DNA of 64,000 nt from Meconema thalassinum (taxonomy: Eukaryota; Arthropoda; Insecta; Orthoptera; Tettigoniidae), in contig OX336388.2 of assembly GCA_946902985.2 (NCBI GenBank), forward strand, positions 124,721,894 through 124,785,893, given 5' to 3'. Position 1 is the first letter of the stretch. Each line of letters starts with the position of its first letter. Made by a program: the position numbers and the translations under genes. This document shows, piece by piece, positions 53,300 through 63,475 of the stretch. Under the pieces are notes generated by a model. It worked only from the letters and a program-made list of their open reading frames with translations. It had not been told where the DNA came from and ran no database searches.

Positions 53300-53775
53300 A
53301 AAAAATAGGAACCGATAACCTAGATGTTTAAAAATCTCAAAATTTATTAAAATTACTGGAGTAATCAATCAAGTTTTCAAGCCATCTCAGGTGCGACACA
53401 GTAGACTGAAAATATATCAAACTCTTGCTAGACCAGTTCTTGCAAATGGAACTGAGGCCTGAACCATCAGGAAGGCAGATGAAAAAAGACTAACAGCAGA
53501 AATGAGATTCATGAGACGAACTTCTGGTTACTCCATACTCGATCATCGGAGGAATGAAGACGACCTGCAAGAACTAAAAATCACCCCAGTTGTACAGCAT
53601 AGGGAAAACTGGAAAGAACATGTGGACAGGATGAGTTCTAGCCGAGTCCCTAAACGGATTCTTCTGTATGCTCAAAGTGATCAAAGAAACCTGGGAACAC
53701 CAAAGAAACGCTGGCAACAGACCGTAACAGGCCACTAGGTATAATACGTGAAAGGTAATGATGATGATGATATAT
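53300..53775 (+). pseudogene. N11 non-LTR 3' fragment with (ATG)n tail
   Basis: From 53395: SRLKIYQTLARPVLANGTEA, stop, TIRKADEKRLTAEMRFMRRT, LDHRRNEDDLQELKITPVVQ, WKEHVDRMSSSRVPKRIL and TPKKRWQQTVTGH, then (ATG)n at 53759-53771. A U2 repeat piece lies just upstream (53306-53330). Confidence 0.72.
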
Positions 53776-53894
53776 TTTACCATTAGTCAATACGGGTAAA
53801 CATACACGCATTTTATTTTAAGAAGGGAAGAGTGGCGAGAAAGTGGCTAGAGGAAGAAGTTACTCAAAAATCAACAAAAAGGTGGTTAGATGTA

Positions 53895-54714
53895 TAAGGT
53901 GCGTTCAAAAAGTAACGAGCCAGAGGCTGGATTGCGCAAACCGGTGACAACACCAGCTAATTGTGGCGTTTGTAACAAGGTGTGGTTCCGACCAGAGTGT
54001 GGAAGGTCACAGCGTGTCGCTAGAGGGCACGCGTGCACGTCACGTGACGTTAAAAAGCGAGCAGCAGCATGCATCAATCGTCCAACCTAGACCAAGACAG
54101 GAGGCCATTCGACATGCTTCCTGGTGTGGTTGAAGACTGTGGGGCAACCATTGGGCACACACTTTCCGCAAGTGCAGTCGTTCCTTCATGATGGTGAGGA
54201 CACTTCCGATCATGGCGGCTATGGCGTTCATCGTCACTCGGCGGTCCTGGGTAATGAGCGCTTCAACCAGCTGGACGTTGTCATCGGTAATGCAGGGGGG
54301 TGACCCAGACCGGGCATCATCGGCTAACGACACCCTTCCTTCCCTGAAGCGCTTGTGCCACGCCTTGACCCTTCCAAGGGACATGCAGTGTTCGCCGTCC
54401 ACTTGTGACATTCGGCGATGAATGTCCATTCCCCCTACTCCTTCCGCTTTCAGAAACCGAGCGACACCTCTTTGCTCTTCGTTTGACGCCTGCATGTCAC
54501 TGTTTGCAATGCGTCTGGCAGCGTTGGACGATTGATGCATGCTGCTGTTCGCTTTGTATCGTCACGTGACGTGCACGCATGCCCTCTAGCGACGGGCTGT
54601 GACCTTCCACGCTCTGGTCGGAACCACACCTCGTTACACAAGCCACGATTAGCCGATGTCGTCACTGGTTTGCGCATTACAGCCTCCGGCTTGTTACTTT
54701 TTGAACGCACCTTA
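53895..54714 (-). mobile_element. Long-TIR mariner MITE with transposase N-terminus
   Basis: Element 53897-54712 between TA pairs, with ~190-bp inverted ends (AGGTGCGTTCAAAAAGTAAC..). The minus strand inside carries the N-terminal half of a mariner transposase, EQRGVARFLKAEGVGGMDIH, MSQVDGEHCMSLGRVKAWHK, RFREGRVSLADDARSGSPP, VEALITQDRRVTMNAIAAM and LRKVCAQWLP, with no catalytic domain. Internal deletion derivative of an autonomous mariner. Confidence 0.87.
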
Positions 54715-54717
54715 TAA

Positions 54718-55374
54718 TACACCCTGTCTGAAAAGTTCGGGGAATGGGTCTATATTACGAACGGATTGTTGGCTTACCTGCAACATAGGTTACTATCCTT
54801 CGAAGTAATCCCCGTGGATGGTTATGCACTTCTTAGAACGGCTGTACAAGTCCTGGCATGGTCTTCCTGAGGGATAGTCTTCAGTTGGGTCATCACATTA
54901 CGTTGGATGTCTGAAATCTTCCGGCCCTTCAGGGCTTTTCGCCGACCCTGGACCCCGATACTCCATACTTTGACGCTTGCCTTCGAGGTCGTACCTCAGG
55001 CCTCGTCACCTGTGACGATAGTTTTCAGGACCATTCCATTCCACAGAACATTCACCCTTCTCACTACCACCCGTCGAACAGGTGTGCACGTTAGGTGGCA
55101 TAATTCACCCTTCTCACTGCCGCCCGTCGATCAGGTGTGCAAGGCAGGTTGCATAAATTCACGCTTCTCTCTTGCTTTCAATTTAGAGTTTTGACGACCC
55201 AAACTGAAGGCTATTCCTAAAGAAGACTATGCCAGGAGTTTCCAGGACTTGTTCTCAGAAGTGCATAACCATCCACGGGGATTACTTCGAAGGACAGTAA
55301 CGGCTGTTTCAGGTAAGCCAACAATCCGTTCGTAATATAGACCCATGCACCGAAGTTTTCAGACATAGGATGTA
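54718..55374. mobile_element. Second mariner-like MITE, six bases from the first
   Basis: Ends CACCCTGTCTGAAAAGTTCGG (54720) and CCGAAGTTTTCAGACATAGGATG (to 55372), inverted, extending through GGATTGTTGGCTTACCTG and the CCCCGTGGATGGTTATGCACTT block (~125 bp). TA at both sides. A ~62-bp internal duplication (TTCACCCTTCTCACT.CC.CCCGTCGA.CAGGTGTGCA) lies at about 55045-55140. No transposase frame. Confidence 0.8.
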
Positions 55375-55639
55375 AAAGAAGACATTGGGAGGAGGGGCAA
55401 TGTCAAGACCATCTTCAAAGACATTGCTTTTGGAGAGACAAAAGTGGAAGAAGTTCACAAATTGTACCCGGTTTGCTAGTGCAATAAACTGATTTTGATA
55501 ATGGTTACTGTTCATTAAATATTTTTTTAAACTACATACATTTTATTGCTTAACTTCTGTTTTGTTTTTAATTAATATTTTTTAGTTATGGCCGCCAAAA
55601 TGAATATATACATCAAAAAAGTTTTGCATATACTTACCA

Positions 55640-55885
55640 TATCGAGCGGCAGTGTTACAAAACTTCCTCCAGAATTCCGCCATTGCACAAATGGGATGGC
55701 CTGCAATGTCGCCGGACATGAACTGTATCGAACATGTCTGGGATATGCTGAAGCATGCTATTGCTCTCATAACCCGCCTAGAGATCATGGAGGCTGCCGT
55801 CGAGGATTGGATCGCCAGCCTCAAGAGGATCTGGACAACTTGATCTGTGGTATGCGAGTAAGAGCCCTGCTGGACGCATATTTTT
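55640..55885 (+). pseudogene. Tc1-like transposase C-terminal fragment
   Basis: LQNFLQNSAIAQMGWPAMSP then DMNCIEHVWDMLKHAI matches the final catalytic block of Tc1-type transposases (WPAxSPDLNPIEHxWD; the Glu is present). A frame change at ~55825 moves the end, DNLICGMRVRALLDA, to another frame. The rest of the gene is absent. Confidence 0.8.
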
Positions 55886-56444
55886 TATTTCAGCCCCAGC
55901 CTAGCCACAGTAGGTATTTCCGAGCTTCTTATTGGCTCTTCTGTCGTGCCATTCTTCTGGTTCCTAATTGAGACGGTAGATGGTGGCAGGATAGTTGGAG
56001 GAAAGTTAACGAGTGAGGTGTGGATAATTTTCGATGTTGAATTGCATTATTAATGGAAAAGAGGCATGAAACTTGCTTTAGGTCAAGTTTAAAACATTCC
56101 ACACAGCAAATGAATGCGTTCTAATCAACATTTAAGGTCTAACTGAAATCGACATTTAACCACATGGATTAAGATCTATGATAGTAAGCATGATTTGCGA
56201 GCACACATGTGCACGAATGGTAATGTGCTGGCTTTGTAAATTAATGTCCCGGGTTTGATCCTGTCCTAGGGCAGAAATTTTTATTCCTTTTGAATTATTT
56301 CATTATATCCTCCCTACTTCTTACTGCATGTTCTCTGTCTAGTTTTATTGAAATTACCTGTGAGGGAGATTTAAATAATAAACATTGTTAGGCGGAATTG
56401 TTCCCGTTTCTCGCTTCAATTATTTCTCTACTTACTGTTCAATG

Positions 56445-56690
56445 CGGCTAGCATTCTTGGCTGTCTCCCCAGAGGTCCAGGTTCGATTCCCAGCTCTGCT
56501 GAGAAATTTCAATTCTAGTGTGAGGGCTGCAAAGGGGTACACTCAGCCTCGTGAGCCAAAAACTGAGTAGAGGTGAGTTCGATTCCCAACTCCGCCATCC
56601 TGGAAGTGGTTTTCCATAGTTTAACACTTCTACTCCAGACAAATGCCGAAATTGTTCATAACAAAGCCACGACCACCTCCTTGTGATTCC
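56445..56690 (+). mobile_element. SINE S2, copy 2 (left arm)
   Basis: GCGGCTAGCATTCTTGGCTG head with B-box CAGGTTCGATTCCC (56478-56491), and a second B-box-like GAGTTCGATTCCC at about 56576-56588, an internal duplication. The body matches S2 copy 1. Confidence 0.72.
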
Positions 56691-56939
56691 CCACCTAAAT
56701 AATAAATACTCACAATACTTCAGACACCACAATAACACAGGCTATATGAGAAATTATTTATTTATATACCCAAGTAGGCGGGGCTCAATGACCACGATGT
56801 CCAAGTTACTCAAATGAGCAAGAGCAACATCAGCGTCAACTTCTGCAGTGGTCAAGCTGCTTGCCTCTCCCAAGGTGGACCAGCCTTTAATGAGTCACAA
56901 AGGCAAATCGTTTCACAGCTTTTGGTGAATAAGTGTGGA

Positions 56940-57055
56940 AGCACATAGCGGCGGTCGTGGCTTTATTATGAACAATTTCATTGTGCTTCCAGCAGAGCTG
57001 GGAATCGAACCTGGACCTCTGGGGAGACAGCCAAGAACGCTAGCCGCGTTGAACA
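56940..57055 (-). mobile_element. SINE S2, copy 3 (right arm, deleted)
   Basis: Complement of the copy in the left arm (GCTGGGAATCGAACCTGGACC..GCTAGCCGCGTTGAACAG), with the middle of the body missing. Confidence 0.72.
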
Positions 57056-57571
57056 GTAAGTAGAGAAATATAAATTCAAGTGAGAAAAGGGACCAATTCC
57101 GCCTAACAATGTTTATTAGTTCCATCACCCCCACAGGTAATTCCAATAAAACAAGGCAGAAAACATGCAGTAAGATAATTCAAAAGGAATACAAATTTCT
57201 GCCCTAGGACAGTATTGAGCCCGGGACATAAAATTACGAAGCTAGCACATTACCATTCGCGCACTTGTGTGCTCGCAAGTTGGGCTTACTATCATAATCT
57301 TAATCCATGTGGTCAAAATGTCGAATGATTTCGGTTAGACCTTAAATGTTGATTAGAATGCATACATTTGCTGTGTGGGATGTTTTAAACTTGACCTAAA
57401 GCAAGTTTCATGCCTGTTTTACATTAGTAATGCAATTCAACATAGAAAATTATCCTCACCTCTCTCGATAACCTTCCTCCATCTACCGTCTCAATTAGGA
57501 ACCAGAAGAATGGCACGACAGAAGAGCCAATAAGCAGCTCAGAAATACCTACTATGGCTGAAATAAGAAGT

Positions 57572-58110
57572 ACGCCTGCTGGATGCCAGTAGTGGCCATG
57601 TTCCTCATTGAAACGTCACAGGATGGCAAGATTAAAACACATATCAGTCCCTGTTTAACAGGCCAAATGTCTTCTTGTTTGTAATTTTCTTTTCACACAT
57701 GAATCAAGTCTGCAGGATATTTGTCAATTTGTCAGAATACAGTCTCTTTTGTAATAACCACACCCACAATCCCACATACGATCTGCATCATGGTATTGTT
57801 CGTAGTTAAAGAAGGTTCTCATAATTCATGTTCCATTTATTGCTATGATACTTAGCAGTACAGTTTAAACCACCTTATGGATCTAGTTTAGACAATAAGA
57901 GTAATTTGTCTCTCATTTGTTAGATAAAATTAGCTTTCTTTTGGTGGACTATGTTTGGAAGTTTTCAATGTAAGGGTCTTCTTTCACAGTCAACAACCAA
58001 AATGCAAAGTTCTTACTAAACGGAACGTTTGTATATACAATTATGGGGTAAATTTCTATATTTTTGGTTTGAATTTTTGTATGTTACATTGATCTGTTTT
58101 AGTTTTCTAT
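57572..58110. other. Anonymous AT-rich region
   Basis: No frame or repeat recognized. Confidence 0.5.
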
Positions 58111-58112
58111 AA

Positions 58113-58877
58113 TAAAGGGTCTTTATATTTGCTTGGCTAGGACATTCTCACTCACGCGCTCCGCCAGTGACGCCTCAGTTGCCGCGTGCGCGTATGTACG
58201 GCAGAGTTGCTTCTTACAATCAGTATCATGCATATTTACTCACCATGTTTACAGTAGATGCTGAAAATGTTTCCCATCCACTGCCAAACATAATGGGCAT
58301 CTACTAATGAAGTTTCCGGTTCATTTAGCTTCACCAAGGAAATAACGACTTTTACGTTTATTTTTATAGTTTACTGAACCTGTATGTTTGAATCTCTTAG
58401 CCAGTTGTTTTATTGTGATTGTGTATAGTGCTGTAATGCCTTATGTGAAATATTCGTTACTTGAACGTGTATATCTACACAATACGTACATAAAGTGCAG
58501 GAAATCGTGCGCTAGAACAAGTCAAAAGTTTCGAGTGAAATTTCCAGGGAGACCCATTCCTATAAATCGGACAATACAACAACAGGCTAATTTGAGATTC
58601 AAACGTACAGGTTGAGTAAACAATAAAAATAGACGTTAAGTCCATTATTTCCTTACTGAAGCTAAATTAACCGGATACTTCATAACGAGATGCCGATTAT
58701 GTTTGGCAGCGGATGGGGAACATTTTCAGCATCTACTGTAAACATAGTGAGTAAAAATGCATGATACTGATTTTAATCACCGTATTCTGCCGTACATACG
58801 CACGAGTGGCAGCCGGCCACTGAGCCGTCACTGGCGGAGCGAGAATGTCCTAGCCAAGCAAATATAAAGACCCTGTA
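58113..58877 (+). mobile_element. Tc1/mariner-type element with long TIRs and transposase N-terminus
   Basis: Element 58115-58875, ends (A/C)AGGGTCTTTATATTTGCTT in inverted orientation extending ~220 bp (through CCGCCAGTGACG, CGTATGTACGGCAGA, AGATGCTGAAAATGTT). TA at both sides. Inside is a 59-residue frame of transposase type. Confidence 0.83.
58436..58615 (+). pseudogene. Transposase helix-turn-helix fragment
   Basis: MPYVKYSLLERVYLHNTYIK then CRKSCARTSQKFRVKFPGRP and a stop after LRFKRTG. The KFRxKFPGRPxP pattern is typical of the N-terminal DNA-binding region of Tc1/mariner-type transposases. The catalytic domain is missing. Confidence 0.65.
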
Positions 58878-58879
58878 TT

Positions 58880-59880
58880 AGCGGACCATGTGTTTGAAAC
58901 ACCTGCCCGGCTTTAATGGTATGCAGGCTTGACGCAGCACAGTTCTGGCAGGGGCTATAGTCTTGTTTATTTGATTAATCACTTTTAAACAAATCTTATA
59001 AATAAAATTGAAAATCTGTATGTGGGTATGTATGTATATGGGTGGGTTTGTTCTGTATACAAATCTACACCGTTCCACCAAATTTTGCATACACATAGTT
59101 CAGGACCCAGTAGAAACTGCTGGCTACATGAATGATAGTCTCATTTGGAAATATATTTGTTTAATAGTGTGTGCCCCTGGCAGAACAGTGTCGCGTACAG
59201 CCCACATAACAATAGAGCCGGGCGGGTAGTCTATACACATGGGGCGCACACAACCCAATGTGCATTGAAAAGATTATTCAAACAAAATGGTTTTCTATCC
59301 AAACCACGATAAGAACATTAGGAATCTGAATGCCATAAAAATCTGAATACGTGTTTTTTTAATGTTATTAACAGGGGTCGTTGAAGAGAATTAGAATTAA
59401 AAAAGAAATAAATTGGCTAACACTGTGCATGCTCTGCTACGTTTTTGTATTCCACTGTACTTTTCGACTAGGTTTACAGTAAGTTAATATTGCACTTTAC
59501 TAACATCAGAGTCGAGGAGAACCATATTCTAAGACACCTCCCGGGCAACGCCGGGTACAATAGCTGGTTGTTGATATTCAAGAAATCAGAGTGGAATTCG
59601 TCACTTCTGTGGGTAATTCTCTTTCTTTTAAATGCTCATTTGTTACGATCAGTTCCTTGCGAGACTGGCTGCTTGGCACAGCGGTAATGTTTTCATTTGC
59701 TGTTCCCAAGGTTGCAGGATCAAATACTGGCACAGTCAGTTGCCATTTGAGGGTGTTCAAATGCGAGGGAACTATGTCAGTAGATTTACTGCCAGGTCAA
59801 TGATCCCCTTCGGAGCAAAATTCCGGCACCCCAGTGTCTCTTAAAAGTCACAATAATTAAAAGGGACATAAAACCAACAA
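58880..59880. mobile_element. Composite of Helitron-like fragments, both orientations
   Basis: 58880-59010 resembles the H1/H2 body (ACCTGCCCGGCTTTAATGGTATGCAGG, CTTGTTTATTTG). 59150-59290 carries the same body inverted (CCGGGCGGGTAGTCTATACA, GCGCACACAACCCAATG). 59539-59565 has a hairpin CCCGGGCAACGCCGGG then ACAATAGCTGG before T, a plus-strand Helitron 3' end. 59570-59640 matches part of H1. Exact borders not resolved. Confidence 0.5.
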
Positions 59881-60022
59881 CATTATTATAGGTTACATGA
59901 GAGCGCCCCATGTGTATAGACCACCCACCCGGCTTTACTGTTACGCGGGTTGGCCGCGGCACAGCTCTGGCAAGGGCTATCGTCCTGTTTATTTGTTTAA
60001 ACGCACTTTATAAACAAATAAA

Positions 60023-60699
60023 TACAGGGTCATCGAAAAATAATGCCAACATTTCAAAAAATTATAGCAGCGAAACCCTTTATGTTAAACGTGTAATTCT
60101 TTCACTGAACGCCAGCTGGTTAAAGTAAGTTTTGTTTTGTAGGGGACGTGACCTTGCTATGCGCACACTAGATGCGCAGTAGATAAGGTCGGCCGGGGGC
60201 GCATGCGCCAATGAAGTCCTGACCTCACACCTTTGGATTTTTTTTTTCTGGGGGTACATTAAAAACATTGTGTATGAAGAAAAAAATCGGGATTTGGAGC
60301 ACCTGCAGGAGCGAATTTCTGCCGCCATCTTGACAGTTACTCCTAAAATGATTGCACGTACCAATCCAGCCATGGGGAAAACGTGCGTTCAATGCTGATG
60401 TTGGTGGTCGGCCTGGCCTAGATTATTTCTCTACAGTCCGTTTCCTTAAACTGATTAAACCATCGAATTACAGCTTTGTAATCAGGTGCAGTTTGTCGGG
60501 CGGTGCAGTCATTGGTGCACGCGCCCCCTGCCGACCTTGGCTACTGCGCATCTAGTGTGCGCATAGCAAGGTCACGTCCCCTCCAAAACAAAACTTACTT
60601 TAACCAGCTGGCATTCAGTGAAAGAATTACACGTTTAACATAAAGGGTTTCGGTGCTATAATTTTTGAAATGTTGGCATTATTTTTCGATGACCCTGTA
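60023..60699 (-). mobile_element. Rearranged mariner MITE, copy 2
   Basis: Element 60025-60697 between TAs, same ~165-bp ends as the copy at 26.06 kb. Orientation is reversed: the C-terminal piece (FFFWGYIKNIVYEEKNRDLE, ERISAAILTVTPKMIA) is on the plus strand at left, and the helix-turn-helix piece is on the minus strand at right. The tail-to-tail architecture is the same, so it arose once and then spread. Confidence 0.87.
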
Positions 60700-60798
60700 T
60701 ATTTTCATTGACTTTTCAAGAAATGCCAGATTTTTCCTGGACTATTGAGAAGATTTGGAATATTTCGGTACAAACCGCACCTTCTAACTCCCTCTGGT

Positions 60799-62174
60799 TT
60801 AACCCTCCGTTAGTGATGCACGGTGTCACAGACCGACGTCATAACTTAATCGATTGCGCCTCTTTCTTTGTCCGTTGGGAGTGAGCTAGCTGCACATCAG
60901 GATACCTTCATCAATTTAATTCTCGAGTATACTCACCACTGCACAAGTTCGAACGATAACCGTACAGGTCAGTGGAAGTCTTTTTGGTCTCACACACTGA
61001 GGTCACTAAGAGCATATTCAGTCCAAGTGTCATAAGTAGGGCTCGGATTCGAGCATATTTTTTCCTGAATAGTACACATTGAAAGAAGCCTTTCAGGGGG
61101 TATTTTCGCCTCTCTGGGACCAACAGAATTGAAATCTATCGAGCATATAAATGCATAAAACCGCGGTTTCCAGAATAGAAGCATATAAATGCATATTCTT
61201 GTGGTTTTCGTCTAAATAGTTTGTTTTTCTTCGAATTCTCCCCCCCCCCCCCCCTCCAAAGTCGGACACTGACCAGCCTTACGGTTCGAAAACAGAAATA
61301 ATTATTGAAAAGCCTATCCGGTGCGAATAATAGACCGGCAGGTTTTTAACATTTCGTGAGGTCGTTCTCGTCATTGAAACTTTTATTGACTGATTTAAGA
61401 AAATCATTCAAAACTGAAAACATAGAAAAAGTTCTTGTTGTACAGACCAATGCAGATCTACTTCATTGACTCGCCTAATTCTGAACATTTTGTAAATGAA
61501 CTTTTAAACTGTAACTTTTATAAGAAAATTTCTCTTATACTTGAAAAACTTGAATGAGAGTATATTGCAGTGTAACATACATACAATTAGAAAATAAAGC
61601 TCGTATATAAAGGTATGTTATTGGTTTTTTCGTTTCACTTTCCTTCCTATAGTTTTTAACTGTGTTTTTCGAGCATATTTAACCGCATATAATGTTTTTT
61701 TCAGCATATAATGGGTTTTTCGAGCATAAAACACATGGTCTTCGAGCATATCTGGAGATTTTATCGAGCATATCGATCCGAGCCCTAGTCATAAGTATTG
61801 GTGCCTTGAACACGCAGATGTTGTATGCCATGACTGTCTTGAAGGTTAATTGTGTACTGATGCAAATTTACAAACTTAAGATCTCAATCATGATTGATTG
61901 TTTTCTCTTCAACATAGTTTATCAATGGATATTTCGCTAATGTCACTTTTCATAACTCAGTTATAATTTCTCTTTATTATTGCTGATAGATTACATAAGT
62001 GTATTTTAAATAAAGGTAAAGATGATAAAATACTTATGTATTATACCCTTCTTTAAAAATATACTTTCAAAATAATGAAAAGTATGGAATTATTTAAGGC
62101 CGGTCTTAAATAGACTTCAGTCTACTGGACTGAAGTCATTAAAGTTGAGAGTAAAATTCACGCCGAAGGGTTAA
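60799..62174. mobile_element. piggyBac-type non-autonomous element with nested hAT
   Basis: Element 60803-62170, ends CCCTCCG and CGAAGGG, with TTAA on both sides (60799-60802, 62171-62174): the piggyBac signature. The inverted match beyond seven bases is weak. No transposase frame is seen; the interior is split by a hAT-type insertion. Confidence 0.7.
61029..61795. mobile_element. hAT-type MITE with GAGCATAT subterminal repeats
   Basis: Element 61037-61787, ends TAGGGCTCGGATTCGAGCAT and ATATCGATCCGAGCCCTA, flanked by 8-bp GTCATAAG (61029-61036, 61788-61795). (G/A)AGCATAT occurs at least seven times near both ends. A poly-C run lies at 61241-61254. Confidence 0.85.
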
Positions 62175-62231
62175 GAGCTTGAGTTTTGTGACACATACGC
62201 CTTAGCGTTTTGTATATAATATTAACATAAA

Positions 62232-62320
62232 TAAGATCATGAGTTCAAATCTGACCGAAGTCTTCGGACTTTTAAGAGCCGTTAAAAATCCCTCAGTATG
62301 CCTTCGTTCAGAGGGTCATG
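62232..62320 (+). mobile_element. SINE S1, copy G1 (fragment)
   Basis: GAGTTCAAATCTGACCGAAGTCTTCGG..TCCCTCAGTATGCCTTCG: from the B-box region to the start of the body, then cut by the opposite-strand copy. Confidence 0.75.
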
Positions 62321-62694
62321 TACCTAGCCCCATGTACTTTGGGTGTGTGTAGAATCTGTCTTATAACCGGTGTTAATTTTGATGGCTGATTTAGTGTGTG
62401 TTATCTGCAATTCAGTTACGGACTGCAGACGATCAATTTCAAGTAGTTAATACTTTTGCTACCAAATCAAATCTAACCTACAAATTTAGCTTCACATAAT
62501 TGTAATTAGTGGAAGGTTCATTTACATGCCATAAATCTATGACATTGGCCCACCGGCTTTACTTCCCCTCCAAAGGAAGGCATACTAAGGGATTTTTAAC
62601 TCTCTTAAAAAAATCTGACGACTTTGGCCGGGTTTGAACCTGCGATCTTGGGCATAGAAACTCAGCATGCTACCAACTTGCCACCGAAGGCTTA
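62321..62694 (-). mobile_element. SINE S1, copy G2
   Basis: Minus-strand S1 from near its 3' end (CATGTACTTTGGGTGTGTG at left) to the head (GCCTTCGGTGGCAAGTTGGTAGC at right). The 3' AACCAACC is missing and the A-box region has lost GTA. Head-to-head with G1. Confidence 0.8.
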
Positions 62695-62900
62695 ACCTAC
62701 TAAAACAAGTTTAACCTGGGGCTAGAGTGGAGAGCATACGTATAAGAAGGCAGGTGAGTCTATACCAGGGTCGTTCACTGGATTGTCACCAGACTATCCC
62801 GCTCTTTCTCTGTCCAAGCTCGTCACTTACTCATCGGTTTTCTCCCGACAATTTCCAAAGGTCACAAACTGCACTCATGTATGAGAAATGACAAACTGCA
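62695..62900. other. Short anonymous spacer
   Basis: Nothing recognized. Confidence 0.5.
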
Positions 62901-62904
62901 CTTA

Positions 62905-63475
62905 TTGGATGGTGAAGGAATTGGAAGGGAAAGGACATGTTACCATTGATGGCAAGAATCTGGAAATTAATTGAGGACAGCTTCAAATATCCAGGAAGCA
63001 AACTAATGCAGAGCACAAGGATGGATGCAAAGCTTAGGAAAAGGGTACAACAGAGTAATGCATTTTATCAGAGTGTGAGAGGCCTAGTTTGGAAGGACAT
63101 TCCTATTAAATGTAAAGGAGTGGTGTACTATACTCCTATAAAATAACCCCTGGCACTACAGCCCGTAAAGGACCTAGGCCTACCAAGCGACCGCTGCCCA
63201 GCCATTTGGCTTGCAGATATTGGGGTGACGCGTGATCAGCGAATCGGGTCCCCTCAGCCGTTAATCTTGGTTTTCATGATCGGGGCGCTGCCTCACTATC
63301 AGACAGCTACTCAATTGTCCTCACGAGGCTGAGTGCACCCCGTTCCAGCCCTCACGTCAGTTTCTAAAATCCCTGACGGAGCCGGGAATCAAACCCGGGG
63401 CCTCCGGGTGAGAGGCAGGCGAGCTACCCCAACACCACGGGGCCGGTACTATACTCCTATACTGACCTACAGGGT
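62905..63475 (+). pseudogene. N12 non-LTR RT fragment, split by SINE S5
   Basis: HVTIDGKNLEI then, in the next frame, EDSFKYPGSKLMQSTRMDAK, FYQSVRGLVWKDIPIKCKG and VVYYTPI, interrupted at 63141. It resumes after the SINE with YYTPILTY (63446-63470), which the duplicated target restores. Cut at right by the hairpin element. Confidence 0.78.
63125..63461 (-). mobile_element. SINE S5, copy 2
   Basis: Body 63141-63445 on the minus strand: GGCCCCGTGGTGTTGGGGTAGC head at the right, B-box-like GGGTTTGATTCCC, and the end TGCCAGGGGTTA at left. Perfect 16-bp duplication GTACTATACTCCTATA (63125-63140, 63446-63461). Confidence 0.9.

Larger units (their letters stand above)
55881..57571. repeat. Large imperfect inverted duplication (~650-bp arms)
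   Basis: The left arm (55881-56690) and right arm (56940-57571) are reverse complements of each other, sharing for example TTAGGCGGAATTG, GTTCAATGCGGCTAGC, CTGTCCTAGGGCAGAAAT, CAAACTTGC..TAGGTCAAGTTTAAAAC and AGTAGGTATTTC. Both arms contain an S2 SINE, so the duplication happened after that insertion. The right arm lacks ~110 bp of the SINE. About 250 bp separate the arms. Confidence 0.85.
59895..62205 (-). mobile_element. Helitron-like element H3, interrupted by mariner MITE and piggyBac
   Basis: Body pieces 59895-60024, 60698-60802 and 62171-62205 match H2 in order: GCGCCCCATGTGTATAGACC, TTTTCAAGAAATGCCAGATTTTTCC, CTTCTAACTCCCTCTGGTTTAA, GAGCTTGAGTTTTGTG. The outer ends are decayed (TTAGCGTTTTGTATATAAT). 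Confidence 0.65.

Noticed and set aside
57580..57630. GAAACGTCACAGG near 57610 as a Penelope-type hammerhead
   Set aside because: No CTGANGA within reach and no helix II.
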